A DNA stretch of 7,192 bases from Saprospiraceae bacterium (GCA_020630045.1 JAHDCE010000201.1:1-7192), one strand, 5' to 3'; counted from the first letter of the stretch, positions 1 to 6,380 are shown. Numbers and translations are program-made. Notes: generated by a model not told the origin, from the letters alone.

Positions 1-50
1 GAAGCGGAGTCAGGGCAAAAGATGTTTTCAAAATTTAATATTATTTAGTT

Positions 51-64
51 TACAGTGTACTAAG
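51..64 (+). repeat. 14-bp direct repeat, left copy (TACAGTGTACTAAG)
   Basis: The 14 bases TACAGTGTACTAAG occur here, 22 bp before the start codon of the outer-membrane protein gene, and again exactly at 823-836, just after its stop codon. The two copies bracket that single gene. A related form, TACAGCGTACT, is found at 863-873 inside a hairpin. This may be the footprint of an inserted cassette, a dispersed repeat or a protein-binding site; the sequence does not decide between them. Confidence 0.6.
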
Positions 65-86
65 AGCCTGTTAAAAATAAAATATT

Positions 87-812
87 ATGAAAACAAAACT
101 CATTATCACTCTATTTCTGGTGCTCCCAATCCTAGGGTTCAGCCAAATTGACCAGTCCGTAGACTTGGTCACCGGTATTGATTATTCATACCGAAATTTG
201 TCGACATCTAGTGAAGAGTCGATGGTATTAAACATATTTGAAGACCGAGAAGAACGAGAAATCGGAAAACTCAATTGGAGATTAGGATTGAACTACAATC
301 GAAGGTTGGGAAAAAAAATAATTTTACGAACAGGACTTCAATTCGCCAGTGTCGGCTACAAAGAAAAAAAGAGAACCGGCATTATCTGGGGAAGCGAATT
401 CAATGATATGGGGGAGTGGGAACCCGATCCGAGTTTGCCTCACGAAATGCAACTCAAAATTAACTATTGGTTTATTGGGGTTCCTATCGCCGGTCGTTAT
501 GAATTTAGCCATAAGAAATTTGCACCTTATTTTGAATTGGGGGCGTCTCCTTCCATTTATTTGAGGACACGGATTAAGGCAATTTCGGATATCGGAACAG
601 AAAAAGAAACCTATGATGGTATAGAGTCCGATTTCAATCGATTTCATGTGGTTGGTTTCGCATCATTCGGGGTGAATTATTCTGTTAATGAACAGTATCA
701 ATTATTCGGACAACCGACTTTCAGGTATCATTTGACAAAATTGGTAGATGCTCCTATCAATGAGTATTTATACGATTTCGGGCTTGAAATCGGAATAAGA
801 AGAAAAATTTAA
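87..812 (+). CDS. Outer-membrane beta-barrel protein with signal peptide (porin-family/PorT-like fold)
   Basis: The 241-residue product starts with a typical signal peptide: a lysine-containing start (MKTK), a hydrophobic core at residues 5-17 and a likely cleavage after GFS or GFSQ at about 19-20. The mature part alternates short amphipathic strands rich in aromatic residues, for example around 63-70, 77-91, 125-140, 145-160, 187-200, 204-215 and 227-239. This fits the small outer-membrane beta-barrel family (Pfam OMP_b-brl type) abundant in Bacteroidota. The segment YWFIGVPIAGRYEF followed by FAPYFELGASPSIYL is the usual 'strand, turn, strand' core of that family. It would sit in the outer membrane; its substrate or partner is unknown. 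The ATG is preceded by an A/T-rich leader without a Shine-Dalgarno site, as is normal in this phylum. The gene is monocistronic, converges on recO and is flanked by a 14-bp direct repeat. The fold is well supported; no specific function is claimed. Confidence 0.85.
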   Translation: MKTKLIITLFLVLPILGFSQIDQSVDLVTGIDYSYRNLSTSSEESMVLNIFEDREEREIGKLNWRLGLNYNRRLGKKIILRTGLQFASVGYKEKKRTGIIWGSEFNDMGEWEPDPSLPHEMQLKINYWFIGVPIAGRYEFSHKKFAPYFELGASPSIYLRTRIKAISDIGTEKETYDGIESDFNRFHVVGFASFGVNYSVNEQYQLFGQPTFRYHLTKLVDAPINEYLYDFGLEIGIRRKI

Positions 813-822
813 TTCAAAATAA

Positions 823-836
823 TACAGTGTACTAAG
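823..836 (+). repeat. 14-bp direct repeat, right copy (TACAGTGTACTAAG)
   Basis: Identical to the copy at 51-64 and placed 10 bp after the end of the outer-membrane protein gene. It is followed within 6 bp by a hairpin (842-875) whose arms carry the near-identical core TACAGCGTACT. Confidence 0.6.
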
Positions 837-841
837 TAGCA

Positions 842-875
842 TGAGTGCGCTGTAATCCAGATTACAGCGTACTCA
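842..875. repeat. 15-bp inverted repeat / hairpin overlapping the recO stop codon
   Basis: Arms TGAGTGCGCTGTAAT (842-856) and ATTACAGCGTACTCA (861-875) pair over 15 positions with one G-T wobble around a CCAG loop. The right arm contains the last codons and the TAA stop of recO (862-864 on the plus strand). The hairpin sits between two converging genes, as a bidirectional terminator would. It has no T-run on either side, however, so intrinsic termination is doubtful, and its arms belong to the same repeat family as 51-64 and 823-836. Confidence 0.65.
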
Positions 876-1587
876 ACACAATTCTCAAGATAGACAACGA
901 GTTGAGCCCCTTAAATCCTTCTATGTGGAACTTGTAATATTCCATGATTCCGTCTAATAGGGCTTGCCGCTCTGATTTATTCATGTTTTCAGGGGGGGGA
1001 TTTCCCGGAAGGGTGTATTCCAACAACTTCCAAAACTGAGAGAGCGTTTCGTCTAGGTAATGGATATGCGGTTGGTTGGGAACGAACCTGCCCTCTCGTA
1101 TGTCTAGGAACAGGTCTGTTTTGGGATGCTCCGTACTAGGGGCGAATCCCAGGAACTGCATCAGTCCAATAGGAAATCCAAGCGGGAAATAGGTTGTTTT
1201 TTCTGCCCTGTCCAATGTCCTATAAGATTGCTCGATGTACTGGAACAGGGGGACATTCTTTTCTGACTCACGCACCGTTTTTTCTAGGAGTTCGGTCATG
1301 AAAAGGGATACAGTGCCTTTAATGACATCAAATGGAATGGACTCATAAATAATGTGTGGCTTGACTTCTTTTATCCTAAGTAAATCTTTGTCATCTCTAT
1401 GATAAGTCACCATTTCGACCCAAGAAGAAACATTGACTAGGGCTTGTTTGAAGGCGGCGTTTTTTTTTCTGACCCCATTCAGGATATAGGATCTCCTACC
1501 AAAATCTTTGGTATAAATATCAAGGATCACACTGGTTTCACCATAATTGACCGACCGCAATACTATGCCTTGGGTAGTAACGAGCAT
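862..1587 (-). CDS. recO: DNA repair protein RecO
   Basis: RecO binds single-stranded DNA and SSB and, with RecR (and RecF), loads RecA onto gaps during recombinational repair in the cytoplasm. The 241-residue product has the usual length. Residues 1-80 form the N-terminal OB-fold, opening with the family signature MLVTTQGIVLRSVNYGETSVILDIYTKD, followed by GRRSYILNGVRKKNAAF at 30-46. Residues from about 85 to 240 are the helical C-terminal domain, including the FPLGFPIGLMQFLGFAP stretch at 134-150 and the terminal GFKGLNSLSILRIVL helix. There are no zinc-binding cysteines in the C-terminal domain, so it lacks the zinc finger seen in some RecO proteins. The ATG at 1587 is supported by the family start and has only an A-rich leader (AATAGAAA). 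The gene stands alone, divergent from the PepSY gene and convergent with the outer-membrane protein gene; its stop lies within a hairpin. Confidence 0.95.
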   Translation of the reverse strand: MLVTTQGIVLRSVNYGETSVILDIYTKDFGRRSYILNGVRKKNAAFKQALVNVSSWVEMVTYHRDDKDLLRIKEVKPHIIYESIPFDVIKGTVSLFMTELLEKTVRESEKNVPLFQYIEQSYRTLDRAEKTTYFPLGFPIGLMQFLGFAPSTEHPKTDLFLDIREGRFVPNQPHIHYLDETLSQFWKLLEYTLPGNPPPENMNKSERQALLDGIMEYYKFHIEGFKGLNSLSILRIVLSTL

Positions 1588-1678
1588 TTTCTATTTCGTG
1601 GATAAATCGTTTTTCTTGGTACAGAACGTGTAAGTTATTGAATAAATTCGTCTCCGGATGAGAATACCCAAAACTTTG

Positions 1679-1686
1679 TAATTTTG
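1679..1686 (+). promoter_or_regulatory. Possible -7 box (TAATTTTG) for the PepSY-associated gene
   Basis: TAATTTTG matches the Bacteroidota -7 consensus TAnnTTTG and lies 29 bp before the ATG at 1716, which would leave a short leader. I do not see a good TTG/TTTG -33 partner at the expected distance, so the call is tentative. Confidence 0.3.
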
Positions 1687-1715
1687 GCCGAGATAAACCA
1701 ATTTTAATCTTATTC

Positions 1716-2255
1716 ATGGACAAACGAAAACGATACGTCATTAGTCTTAGGAACTTTCGGACTTGGCACCGGATGTTGGGACTTTTCATTGCGTTGTTTC
1801 TCGTGATAAGTTCTGTGACCGGTATATTGTTGGCATGGAAAAAGAATAGCGACCTGATACAACCTCCTACACAAAAGGGAGCGAGTAAAGACTTATCGAC
1901 TTGGTTGCCGGTCGATTCATTGGCCCTGATTGCAGATCGCGGATTTTCTGCGGCATTTCCAAATGTGGAAAATAATGGTATCGACCGAATGGACATTCGA
2001 CCGTCGAAAGGTATTGTCAAAGTGTTGATGGAAAATGGTTTTTGGGAAGTCCAATTAGATGGAACAACCGGCGAAATCTTGTCCATCGCACGCCGTCATT
2101 CGGATTGGATAGAGGCTTTGCACGATGGTTCCATTATCAGCGATGCTTTTAAATTCGTTTCAATGAATTTTTTAGGAATCGCCATTTTATTCATGATCAT
2201 TTCCGGAACATGGATGTGGTATGGGCCTAAATTGGTTCGCAAGTTGCGAAAGTGA
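1716..2255 (+). CDS. Small PepSY-associated transmembrane protein (PepSY_TM-like)
   Basis: The 179-residue product has a basic N-terminus (MDKRKR), then FRTWHRMLGLFIALFLVISSVTG at about 14-36, which is the hallmark 'WHR-x-x-G ... s-TG' helix of PepSY-associated membrane proteins. A first membrane helix spans about 20-41, followed by a periplasmic domain of about 100 residues (45-145) and a second membrane helix at about 148-168 (NFLGIAILFMIISGTWMWYGP) ending in a basic tail. The RRHSDWIEALHDG segment (126-138) is also typical of this short two-helix group. Histidines 18, 128 and 136 are in conserved-looking positions and might bind a metal or heme; that is inference. Larger relatives are linked to ferric-siderophore reduction and iron uptake, but no iron gene stands next to this one. 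It is divergent from recO (128 bp) and ends 17 bp from the convergent TM2 gene. Confidence 0.8.
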   Translation: MDKRKRYVISLRNFRTWHRMLGLFIALFLVISSVTGILLAWKKNSDLIQPPTQKGASKDLSTWLPVDSLALIADRGFSAAFPNVENNGIDRMDIRPSKGIVKVLMENGFWEVQLDGTTGEILSIARRHSDWIEALHDGSIISDAFKFVSMNFLGIAILFMIISGTWMWYGPKLVRKLRK

Positions 2256-2272
2256 CGAAACGGTTTTTGTGG

Positions 2273-3304
2273 TTAACCCAACAATTTTCTCTTTTGTGCT
2301 TGGAATTCCTCTTCAGTTAAAATGCCTTTGTCCCTCAATTCTCCCAGCTCTTTTAATTTGGTCAGATTGGTTTCGGATATCGGGTTTATATCATCATCAT
2401 GATTAAGGGGTTGGCTTTCATCCGGTACACGTTTGTCCACCTCTCCGAACAATTCTCCAATATGTTTTTGTACAAATGACCGGGGCTTGCCATCCCTCAC
2501 TTCCAATTCTTCAAGAAATTCATCTTCGGCCAAGAGCGACTCGAAATCTTGTTGTCGTCTCAACTGTTCTAGTAAATCCTGTTCTTCGACGTTGGACTCC
2601 TGTTGATCCAGTAAGTTTTCTTTGGGCATTTCAAGCCCTTTGATTTCATCATCAGATGGTGAAATCCTGTATTTTGCTTTGACAAACTCGTCAAATTCAT
2701 CATGTGCTCGGGTATAGGCCAAGGAATCGTGCTTGTGGATTTTTTTGAAATTCACGAATCCGAATTTTACGGCTTGGTCCAAATGAAAAATGGACTTCTC
2801 GACATCTTCCATCATAGAATAACAACAGGCGATGTTGAAGTGAACGGCCTTGTCATCATATTTCACATTCAAGGAGCGTTGAAACTCTTTTAAAGCGTGT
2901 TCAAATCTAAAATCCCTAAAGTAATTCAAGCCTTTTAGTTTGTAAGGGTTGTTTTGGGCAGGAGGATGTTTGACGATGGGTGACTTCACTTTTTTGATGG
3001 GTGTTGTCCGTCTAGGAATCGACTCCCTTTGTGGGGGAGCGACCTTGACCCGATCTTTCGACGGGTGGACATGGACATGTATGGCCGGTTGGTGCGGATT
3101 GTATTTGGCTTGAAATTCCTCATCTGACATAATCAGGAATAAAATACCATCCACGATAGGGACAATAGCGAATAATCCGCAAGTGACCAAAGTCAATACG
3201 ATATATAGAATACCTAGGCCGCTTTGGTTTAGATAAAACCTATGCACACCGAAATAGCCGATTAACAAGGCTAGTATCGCAGCCGTATTTTTATCTTTAT
3301 TCAT
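2273..3304 (-). CDS. TM2 domain - TPR-like - SHOCT domain membrane protein
   Basis: From the ATG at 3304 the product has 343 residues. The reading frame stays open to another ATG at 3355, which would add 17 polar residues (MNSITLSNRG...). I prefer 3304 because TM2 proteins begin just before the domain, here MNKDKNTAAILALLIGYFGV. Residues 1-60 form the TM2 domain: a first helix, the signature GYFGVHRFYL, then a second helix ending in VPIVDGILFLI. A basic, proline- and histidine-rich linker (about 70-118) follows. Next comes a tetratricopeptide-like region (about 120-212, YFRDFRFEHALKEFQRSL, then FNIACCYSMMEDVEKSIFHLDQAVKFGF). An acidic, glutamate-rich segment follows (about 215-300), and a C-terminal SHOCT motif of about 30 residues (LKELGELRDKGILTEEEFQAQKRKLL). 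The protein is likely anchored in the inner membrane with its TPR and SHOCT parts in the cytoplasm, suggesting a scaffold or oligomeriser. The exact function is unknown. A 15-nt dyad lies upstream at 3393-3407. Confidence 0.82.
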   Translation of the reverse strand: MNKDKNTAAILALLIGYFGVHRFYLNQSGLGILYIVLTLVTCGLFAIVPIVDGILFLIMSDEEFQAKYNPHQPAIHVHVHPSKDRVKVAPPQRESIPRRTTPIKKVKSPIVKHPPAQNNPYKLKGLNYFRDFRFEHALKEFQRSLNVKYDDKAVHFNIACCYSMMEDVEKSIFHLDQAVKFGFVNFKKIHKHDSLAYTRAHDEFDEFVKAKYRISPSDDEIKGLEMPKENLLDQQESNVEEQDLLEQLRRQQDFESLLAEDEFLEELEVRDGKPRSFVQKHIGELFGEVDKRVPDESQPLNHDDDINPISETNLTKLKELGELRDKGILTEEEFQAQKRKLLG

Positions 3305-3392
3305 GATATGGGAACGAGTGGCTTTTCCTCGATTTGATAAGGTGATACTATTCATAAATCATTATTGAAAACGCTCTGACTAGGGGATAAAG

Positions 3393-3407
3393 TTGTATCC
3401 GATACAA
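3393..3407. promoter_or_regulatory. Perfect 15-nt dyad, operator-like (TTGTATC-C-GATACAA)
   Basis: The sequence TTGTATCCGATACAA has two 7-bp arms around a single base. It lies in the 68-bp gap between the phosphatase gene and the ATG at 3355, 89 bp before the preferred TM2 gene start at 3304. With a 1-nt centre it cannot form a normal RNA hairpin, so a dimeric DNA-binding protein is the more natural reader. No regulator gene is visible in the window. Confidence 0.45.
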
Positions 3408-3423
3408 AGGTTTTGCAATGATT

Positions 3424-4215
3424 CTATACAGAAGCCGTGTTTTTGGCGACAAATGGTTGACCCGGATAGATTCGACAAGTCAATACCGAAACATCATCCG
3501 GAAACGATTGGTCTCCTTTGAACGATTCTATTTTTTCTTTTAATAAAGAATTGAAAGACTCGGCCGATAGGTCGCTGTGTTCCAGAACGAATGGATGCAA
3601 AAGGTCTTCGTCAAAATAAACCCCTTCATTATTTGTTATGTCGGTAAGTCCGTCGGTATAGGTTACAATTAAGGTGTCTTCTTCGATTTTAATCCTTCCG
3701 ACCGTGAGGTCGGTGATCTCGTCAACGATACCCAGTATGGTACATCCCTTCGTCAAGGTTTCCAGTTTTCCACCGCTTACCATTACGGGAGGATTGTGGC
3801 CCGCATTGACATAAATCATCTCGTTGGTCAGCGTATTGTACTCGGCGATAAAGAAGGTGATGAATTTTTCCCCCTTCGCAGCTTCTTGAATACTTTTATT
3901 CAATTCATGAATGAATTGTTCCGCCTTGATACGTTTGTTGATGAGGTATCGGACACTGGCTTGGATGTTGGCCATTAATAAAGCCGCAGCGGCTCCCTTG
4001 CCAGAAACGTCCGCGATACAAAAAGCGAATCGTGGATCATCGTAATCTATAAAGTCGAAATAATCCCCACCGATACCAGAGTGCGGCCGATAAATACTGG
4101 CCAGTTCGTATCGCTCATTTTTAGGAAGCGTGTCGGGAATCAACATTTGTTGCATGGCACCGGCAAGTTCCATTTCACGTTTGAGTCGCTCTTGTTCCAA
4201 CTGTTGTTTGAACAA
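3424..4215 (-). CDS. SpoIIE/RsbU-type PP2C serine phosphatase, catalytic part of a split gene
   Basis: This frame encodes a complete PPM/SpoIIE catalytic domain, the type of enzyme that dephosphorylates serine or threonine on regulatory proteins such as anti-sigma antagonists. Counting from a TTG at 4215 (263 residues), a coiled-coil lead-in (KQQLEQERLKREMELAGAMQQMLIP, 3-27) is followed by the metal-binding motifs GGDYFDF (Asp51) and IADVSGKG (Asp69), then NAGHNPP (137-143), YTDGLTD (Asp188) and FPDDVSVL (Asp240/241). All expected acidic residues are present. The TTG is only the first start-like codon. Family-like sequence continues upstream in this frame (TITNIIAVAIENKRL, coding from 4257), so the natural protein should be joined to the N-terminal half at 4233-4673, which is in another frame. 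There is no ribosome binding site before the TTG. The catalytic half may be made at low level by internal initiation or frameshifting, or the gene may be inactive. Confidence 0.75.
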   Translation of the reverse strand: MFKQQLEQERLKREMELAGAMQQMLIPDTLPKNERYELASIYRPHSGIGGDYFDFIDYDDPRFAFCIADVSGKGAAAALLMANIQASVRYLINKRIKAEQFIHELNKSIQEAAKGEKFITFFIAEYNTLTNEMIYVNAGHNPPVMVSGGKLETLTKGCTILGIVDEITDLTVGRIKIEEDTLIVTYTDGLTDITNNEGVYFDEDLLHPFVLEHSDLSAESFNSLLKEKIESFKGDQSFPDDVSVLTCRIYPGQPFVAKNTASV

Positions 4216-4232
4216 GCGTTTGTTTTCAATGG

Positions 4233-4673
4233 CTACCGCAATGATATTGGTAATGGTTCTGTAAATCCACCAATAAAGCAGTAGGCGATGAACTCTTCTT
4301 TGTGTTTGACGGGTACGACAACATCAAACTGTGAAATCAACGGATGGTCGTCGTCTCTCAGATTGAGGAGCCGAGTATATTGTTGAAGCTTTTTTTGTAA
4401 TTCTTCTCCGCTGATTTGTTTTTCGATTCCGATGGAAGTAGGGCAACACCAGCTACGATCCTCTTCTCGAATGTATAGGGCCATTTTTTTAATGCCCATT
4501 TCCCAACTTAAAAAAGAATTGTACATCGCAAACAGATCCTCCGCAGGCAAATTGTTGTTAATAGCCTGTGTTATATTCAACAAACGGTTGATTTGTAATT
4601 GCTTGAGCGTTAGTTCCCGCTCTAGCATTTCGAAGTTTGAGAGATTCTTTTTAATTTCTGAAAAATCTGGCAT
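4233..4673 (-). pseudogene. N-terminal GAF-like sensor half of the split SpoIIE-type phosphatase gene
   Basis: The 146-residue frame begins with a coiled-coil segment (about 10-35, with LERELTLKQLQINRLLNITQAINNNLP). It continues as a GAF-like region (about 40-137, including FLSWEMGIKKMALYIRE and FDVVVPVKHKEEFIAYCFIGGF), the usual N-terminal sensor of Bacteroidota RsbU-like phosphatases. The last seven residues (PLPISLR) are an out-of-frame reading of bases that encode TITNIIAV in the frame of the downstream catalytic part, so the break lies at about 4256-4262. From recollection of the family, a linker of about ten or more residues normally separates these two blocks and is missing here. This suggests a deletion of 3n+1 bases rather than a single-base error, but I cannot align to check. 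The ATG at 4673 fits the family start. I call it a fragment of a broken gene; a genuine two-protein arrangement is less likely. Confidence 0.7.
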
Positions 4674-4683
4674 TTTTGGAATA

Positions 4684-4738
4684 TCATTTCATGGCCAAGC
4701 CATTTTGATTCGAAATCTAGTCAATTTTCATGAAATGA
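4684..4738. repeat. 10-bp inverted repeat in the leader of the phosphatase gene
   Basis: TCATTTCATG (4684-4693) and CATGAAATGA (4729-4738) are perfect inverse copies 35 bp apart, ending 11 bp before the ATG of the phosphatase gene. They could form a stem in the mRNA leader or mark a binding site. The A/T-rich content makes chance a real possibility. Confidence 0.3.
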
Positions 4739-4781
4739 AGTAGTGAAAATGGATGTTTTACAAGAATGTTTACTCTTAAAC

Positions 4782-4809
4782 TGTTCAATTGTTGCAATGA
4801 ACATTGTTC
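4782..4809. promoter_or_regulatory. Overlapping TGTTC/GAACA dyads upstream of the phosphatase gene
   Basis: TGTTC-a-ATTG-ttg-CAAT-GAACA (4782-4803) is a 9-bp interrupted dyad. Its right arm overlaps a second dyad GAACA-T-TGTTC (4799-4809). Three half sites within 28 bp, 109-136 bp before the ATG, look like an operator cluster. No cognate regulator is visible and no promoter box matching TAnnTTTG was found nearby. Confidence 0.3.
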
Positions 4810-4823
4810 TTGTTACAAATAAG

Positions 4824-4975
4824 TACCTGGACAAAAGTAATTGAATAAAGATTTTCAAGGGTGTTTTTGTTTTAGTCGAGGGAAGCCCGGAAACTGGTAG
4901 CCATAGCTACCAAGTTGAGGACTGTACGAAGGATAAAGCAAAAAGACCCGAAAAGCATATTATGGCCGGGTACTT
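4824..4975. other. Candidate structured RNA or intergenic repeat element
   Basis: This stretch of the 399-bp gap between the phosphatase gene and ahcY has no convincing gene but much pairing. A hairpin AACT-GGTAGC (4892-4901) / GCTACC-a-AGTT (4906-4916) has 10 pairs, one bulged A and a CATA loop. Outside it AGTC (4874-4877) can pair with GACT (4920-4923), and TTTTTGT pairs with GCAAAAA around 4864-4870 and 4939-4945. A further ACCCG/CGGGT stem lies at 4946-4950 and 4967-4971. GC content is higher than in the surrounding gap. The minus strand has a 28-codon open frame (4958-4872) across it, which I take to be incidental. It could be a small RNA, a degenerate mobile-element end or a dispersed repeat; neither strand nor boundaries are fixed. 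Confidence 0.35.
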
Positions 4976-5003
4976 AAAATAAGGGACACGCCCCAAACAA
5001 AAA

Positions 5004-5031
5004 GGCTGCCTCCGTTTTTACAGAGGCAGCC
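5004..5031 (-). terminator. Intrinsic terminator of ahcY
   Basis: The arms GGCTGCCTC (5004-5012) and GAGGCAGCC (5023-5031) pair perfectly over 9 bp with a 10-nt loop. On the minus strand the hairpin is followed at once by TTTTTG, and on the plus strand by CTTTTTG, so it can act in both directions. It lies 42 bp after the ahcY stop codon. Confidence 0.88.
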
Positions 5032-5072
5032 CTTTTTGATATGATCCGACCCGGATTGGGAAGGCGTGTCGA

Positions 5073-6380
5073 TTAGTATCTGTAATATTCAGGCTTGAAA
5101 GGTCCTTCTTTCTTGACGCCGATATAATCAGCTTGGTCTTGTGAAAGTTCTTCCAATTCAACACCGATTTTTGCCAAGTGCAAACGAGCTACCTCTTCAT
5201 CAAGGTGCTTAGGCAACATGTAAACTTTGTTTTCGTACTTGTCGCTGTTTTCCCACAGTTCAAGCTGTGCCAAAGTTTGGTTGGTGAAAGAGTTGGACAT
5301 TACGAATGACGGGTGACCGGTAGCACAACCCAAGTTAACGAGACGACCTTCTGCAAGTACAAGGATGTCTTTTCCTTCAATCGTGTATTTGTCTACTTGT
5401 GGTTTGATGACCACTTTAGAATCACCGTGGTTGTTGTTCAACCAAGCAATATCGATTTCATTGTCGAAGTGTCCGATGTTACAAACGATGGTTTTGTCTT
5501 TCATCGCCTTGAAGTGTTCACCTGTCAAGATATCTTTGTTACCGGTAGCGGTCACGACGATATTCGCTTCTTTAATAGCGTCTTTCATTTTCTTTACGGC
5601 AAAACCGTCCATAGCTGCTTGAAGCGCACAAATCGGATCGATTTCGGTAACGATAACACGACATCCGGCTCCTTGTAATGAAGCGGCAGAACCTTTACCT
5701 ACATCACCGTATCCAGCAACGACAGCTACTTTACCGGCCATCATGACATCGGTAGCTCTCCGAATGGCATCTACACAAGATTCTTTACAACCGTATTTGT
5801 TGTCGAACTTGGACTTGGTGACAGAATCGTTTACGTTGATCGCAGGCATTGGCAATGTGCCATTCTTCATGCGTTCGTACAAACGGTGTACACCTGTTGT
5901 TGTTTCTTCACTAAGACCTTTGATGTCTTTCACCATTTCAGGATAGCGATCCAAAACCATATTGGTCAAGTCTCCACCATCATCCAAAATCATATTCAAT
6001 GGTTTGCCGTCAGGGAATGCGGTCAAAGTTTGTTCGATACACCAATCGAACTCTTCTTCGTTCATACCTTTCCAAGCGTATACCGGAATTCCCGCTGCTG
6101 CAATAGCCGCCGCCGCGTGATCTTGAGTTGAAAAGATATTACAAGAAGACCAAGTAACTTCAGCTCCCAAGTCAACCAATGTTTCAATCAATACAGCGGT
6201 TTGGATGGTCATGTGAAGACATCCGGCAATACGCGCCCCTTGCAATGGCTTCGTTTTTCCATATCTTTCACGTAAGGACATCAAGCCCGGCATTTCTGCC
6301 TCCGCCAATTCAATTTCTCTTCTTCCCCATTCTGCTAGGGCAATGTCTTTAACTTTATACTTCAAAGATGTAGTTTCCAT
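5073..6380 (-). CDS. ahcY: Adenosylhomocysteinase (S-adenosyl-L-homocysteine hydrolase)
   Basis: AhcY reversibly splits S-adenosylhomocysteine into homocysteine and adenosine, removing the product inhibitor of methyltransferases and feeding the methionine cycle. It is an NAD-dependent cytoplasmic tetramer. The 435-residue product is full length. Substrate residues are visible: GCLHMTIQTAVL with His56, DDGGD (133-137), SEET with Glu159, NVNDSVTKSKFDN with Lys189, Asp193 and Asn194. The Rossmann NAD site GYGDVGKGSA (223-232) is followed by the ribose-binding Glu246 in VTEIDP. NIGHFDNEID (His304) and CATGHPSFVMSNSF (His356) complete the active site. The C-terminus PFKPEYYRY carries the lysine and tyrosine that reach into the neighbouring subunit's NAD site. 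The ATG at 6380 has no Shine-Dalgarno site but has a good Bacteroidota promoter upstream, and a strong terminator follows the gene, so it appears to be a single-gene unit. No SAH riboswitch is seen. Confidence 0.98.
   Translation of the reverse strand: METTSLKYKVKDIALAEWGRREIELAEAEMPGLMSLRERYGKTKPLQGARIAGCLHMTIQTAVLIETLVDLGAEVTWSSCNIFSTQDHAAAAIAAAGIPVYAWKGMNEEEFDWCIEQTLTAFPDGKPLNMILDDGGDLTNMVLDRYPEMVKDIKGLSEETTTGVHRLYERMKNGTLPMPAINVNDSVTKSKFDNKYGCKESCVDAIRRATDVMMAGKVAVVAGYGDVGKGSAASLQGAGCRVIVTEIDPICALQAAMDGFAVKKMKDAIKEANIVVTATGNKDILTGEHFKAMKDKTIVCNIGHFDNEIDIAWLNNNHGDSKVVIKPQVDKYTIEGKDILVLAEGRLVNLGCATGHPSFVMSNSFTNQTLAQLELWENSDKYENKVYMLPKHLDEEVARLHLAKIGVELEELSQDQADYIGVKKEGPFKPEYYRY

Noticed and set aside
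842..875. Intrinsic bidirectional terminator between the outer-membrane protein gene and recO
   Set aside because: The stem is strong and well placed, but neither strand has a T-run after it, and its arms match the repeat motif found at 51-64 and 823-836; kept as a repeat instead.
1538..2086. 182-codon minus-strand open frame
   Set aside because: It overlaps the PepSY-associated gene and the start of recO in other frames, has no family-like features, and is an antisense shadow.
3305..3355. Upstream start at 3355 for the TM2 gene
   Set aside because: It adds 17 polar residues before the usual TM2 start and has no ribosome binding site; possible but less likely than 3304.
4872..4958. 28-codon minus-strand frame starting MLFGSFCFILRTVLNL
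   Set aside because: It lies across the hairpin-rich intergenic element, has no ribosome binding site and is short enough to be chance; better treated as part of the repeat/RNA candidate.
5313..5678. Plus-strand open frames across ahcY
   Set aside because: They are the antisense of a highly conserved gene and show no protein-like motifs.
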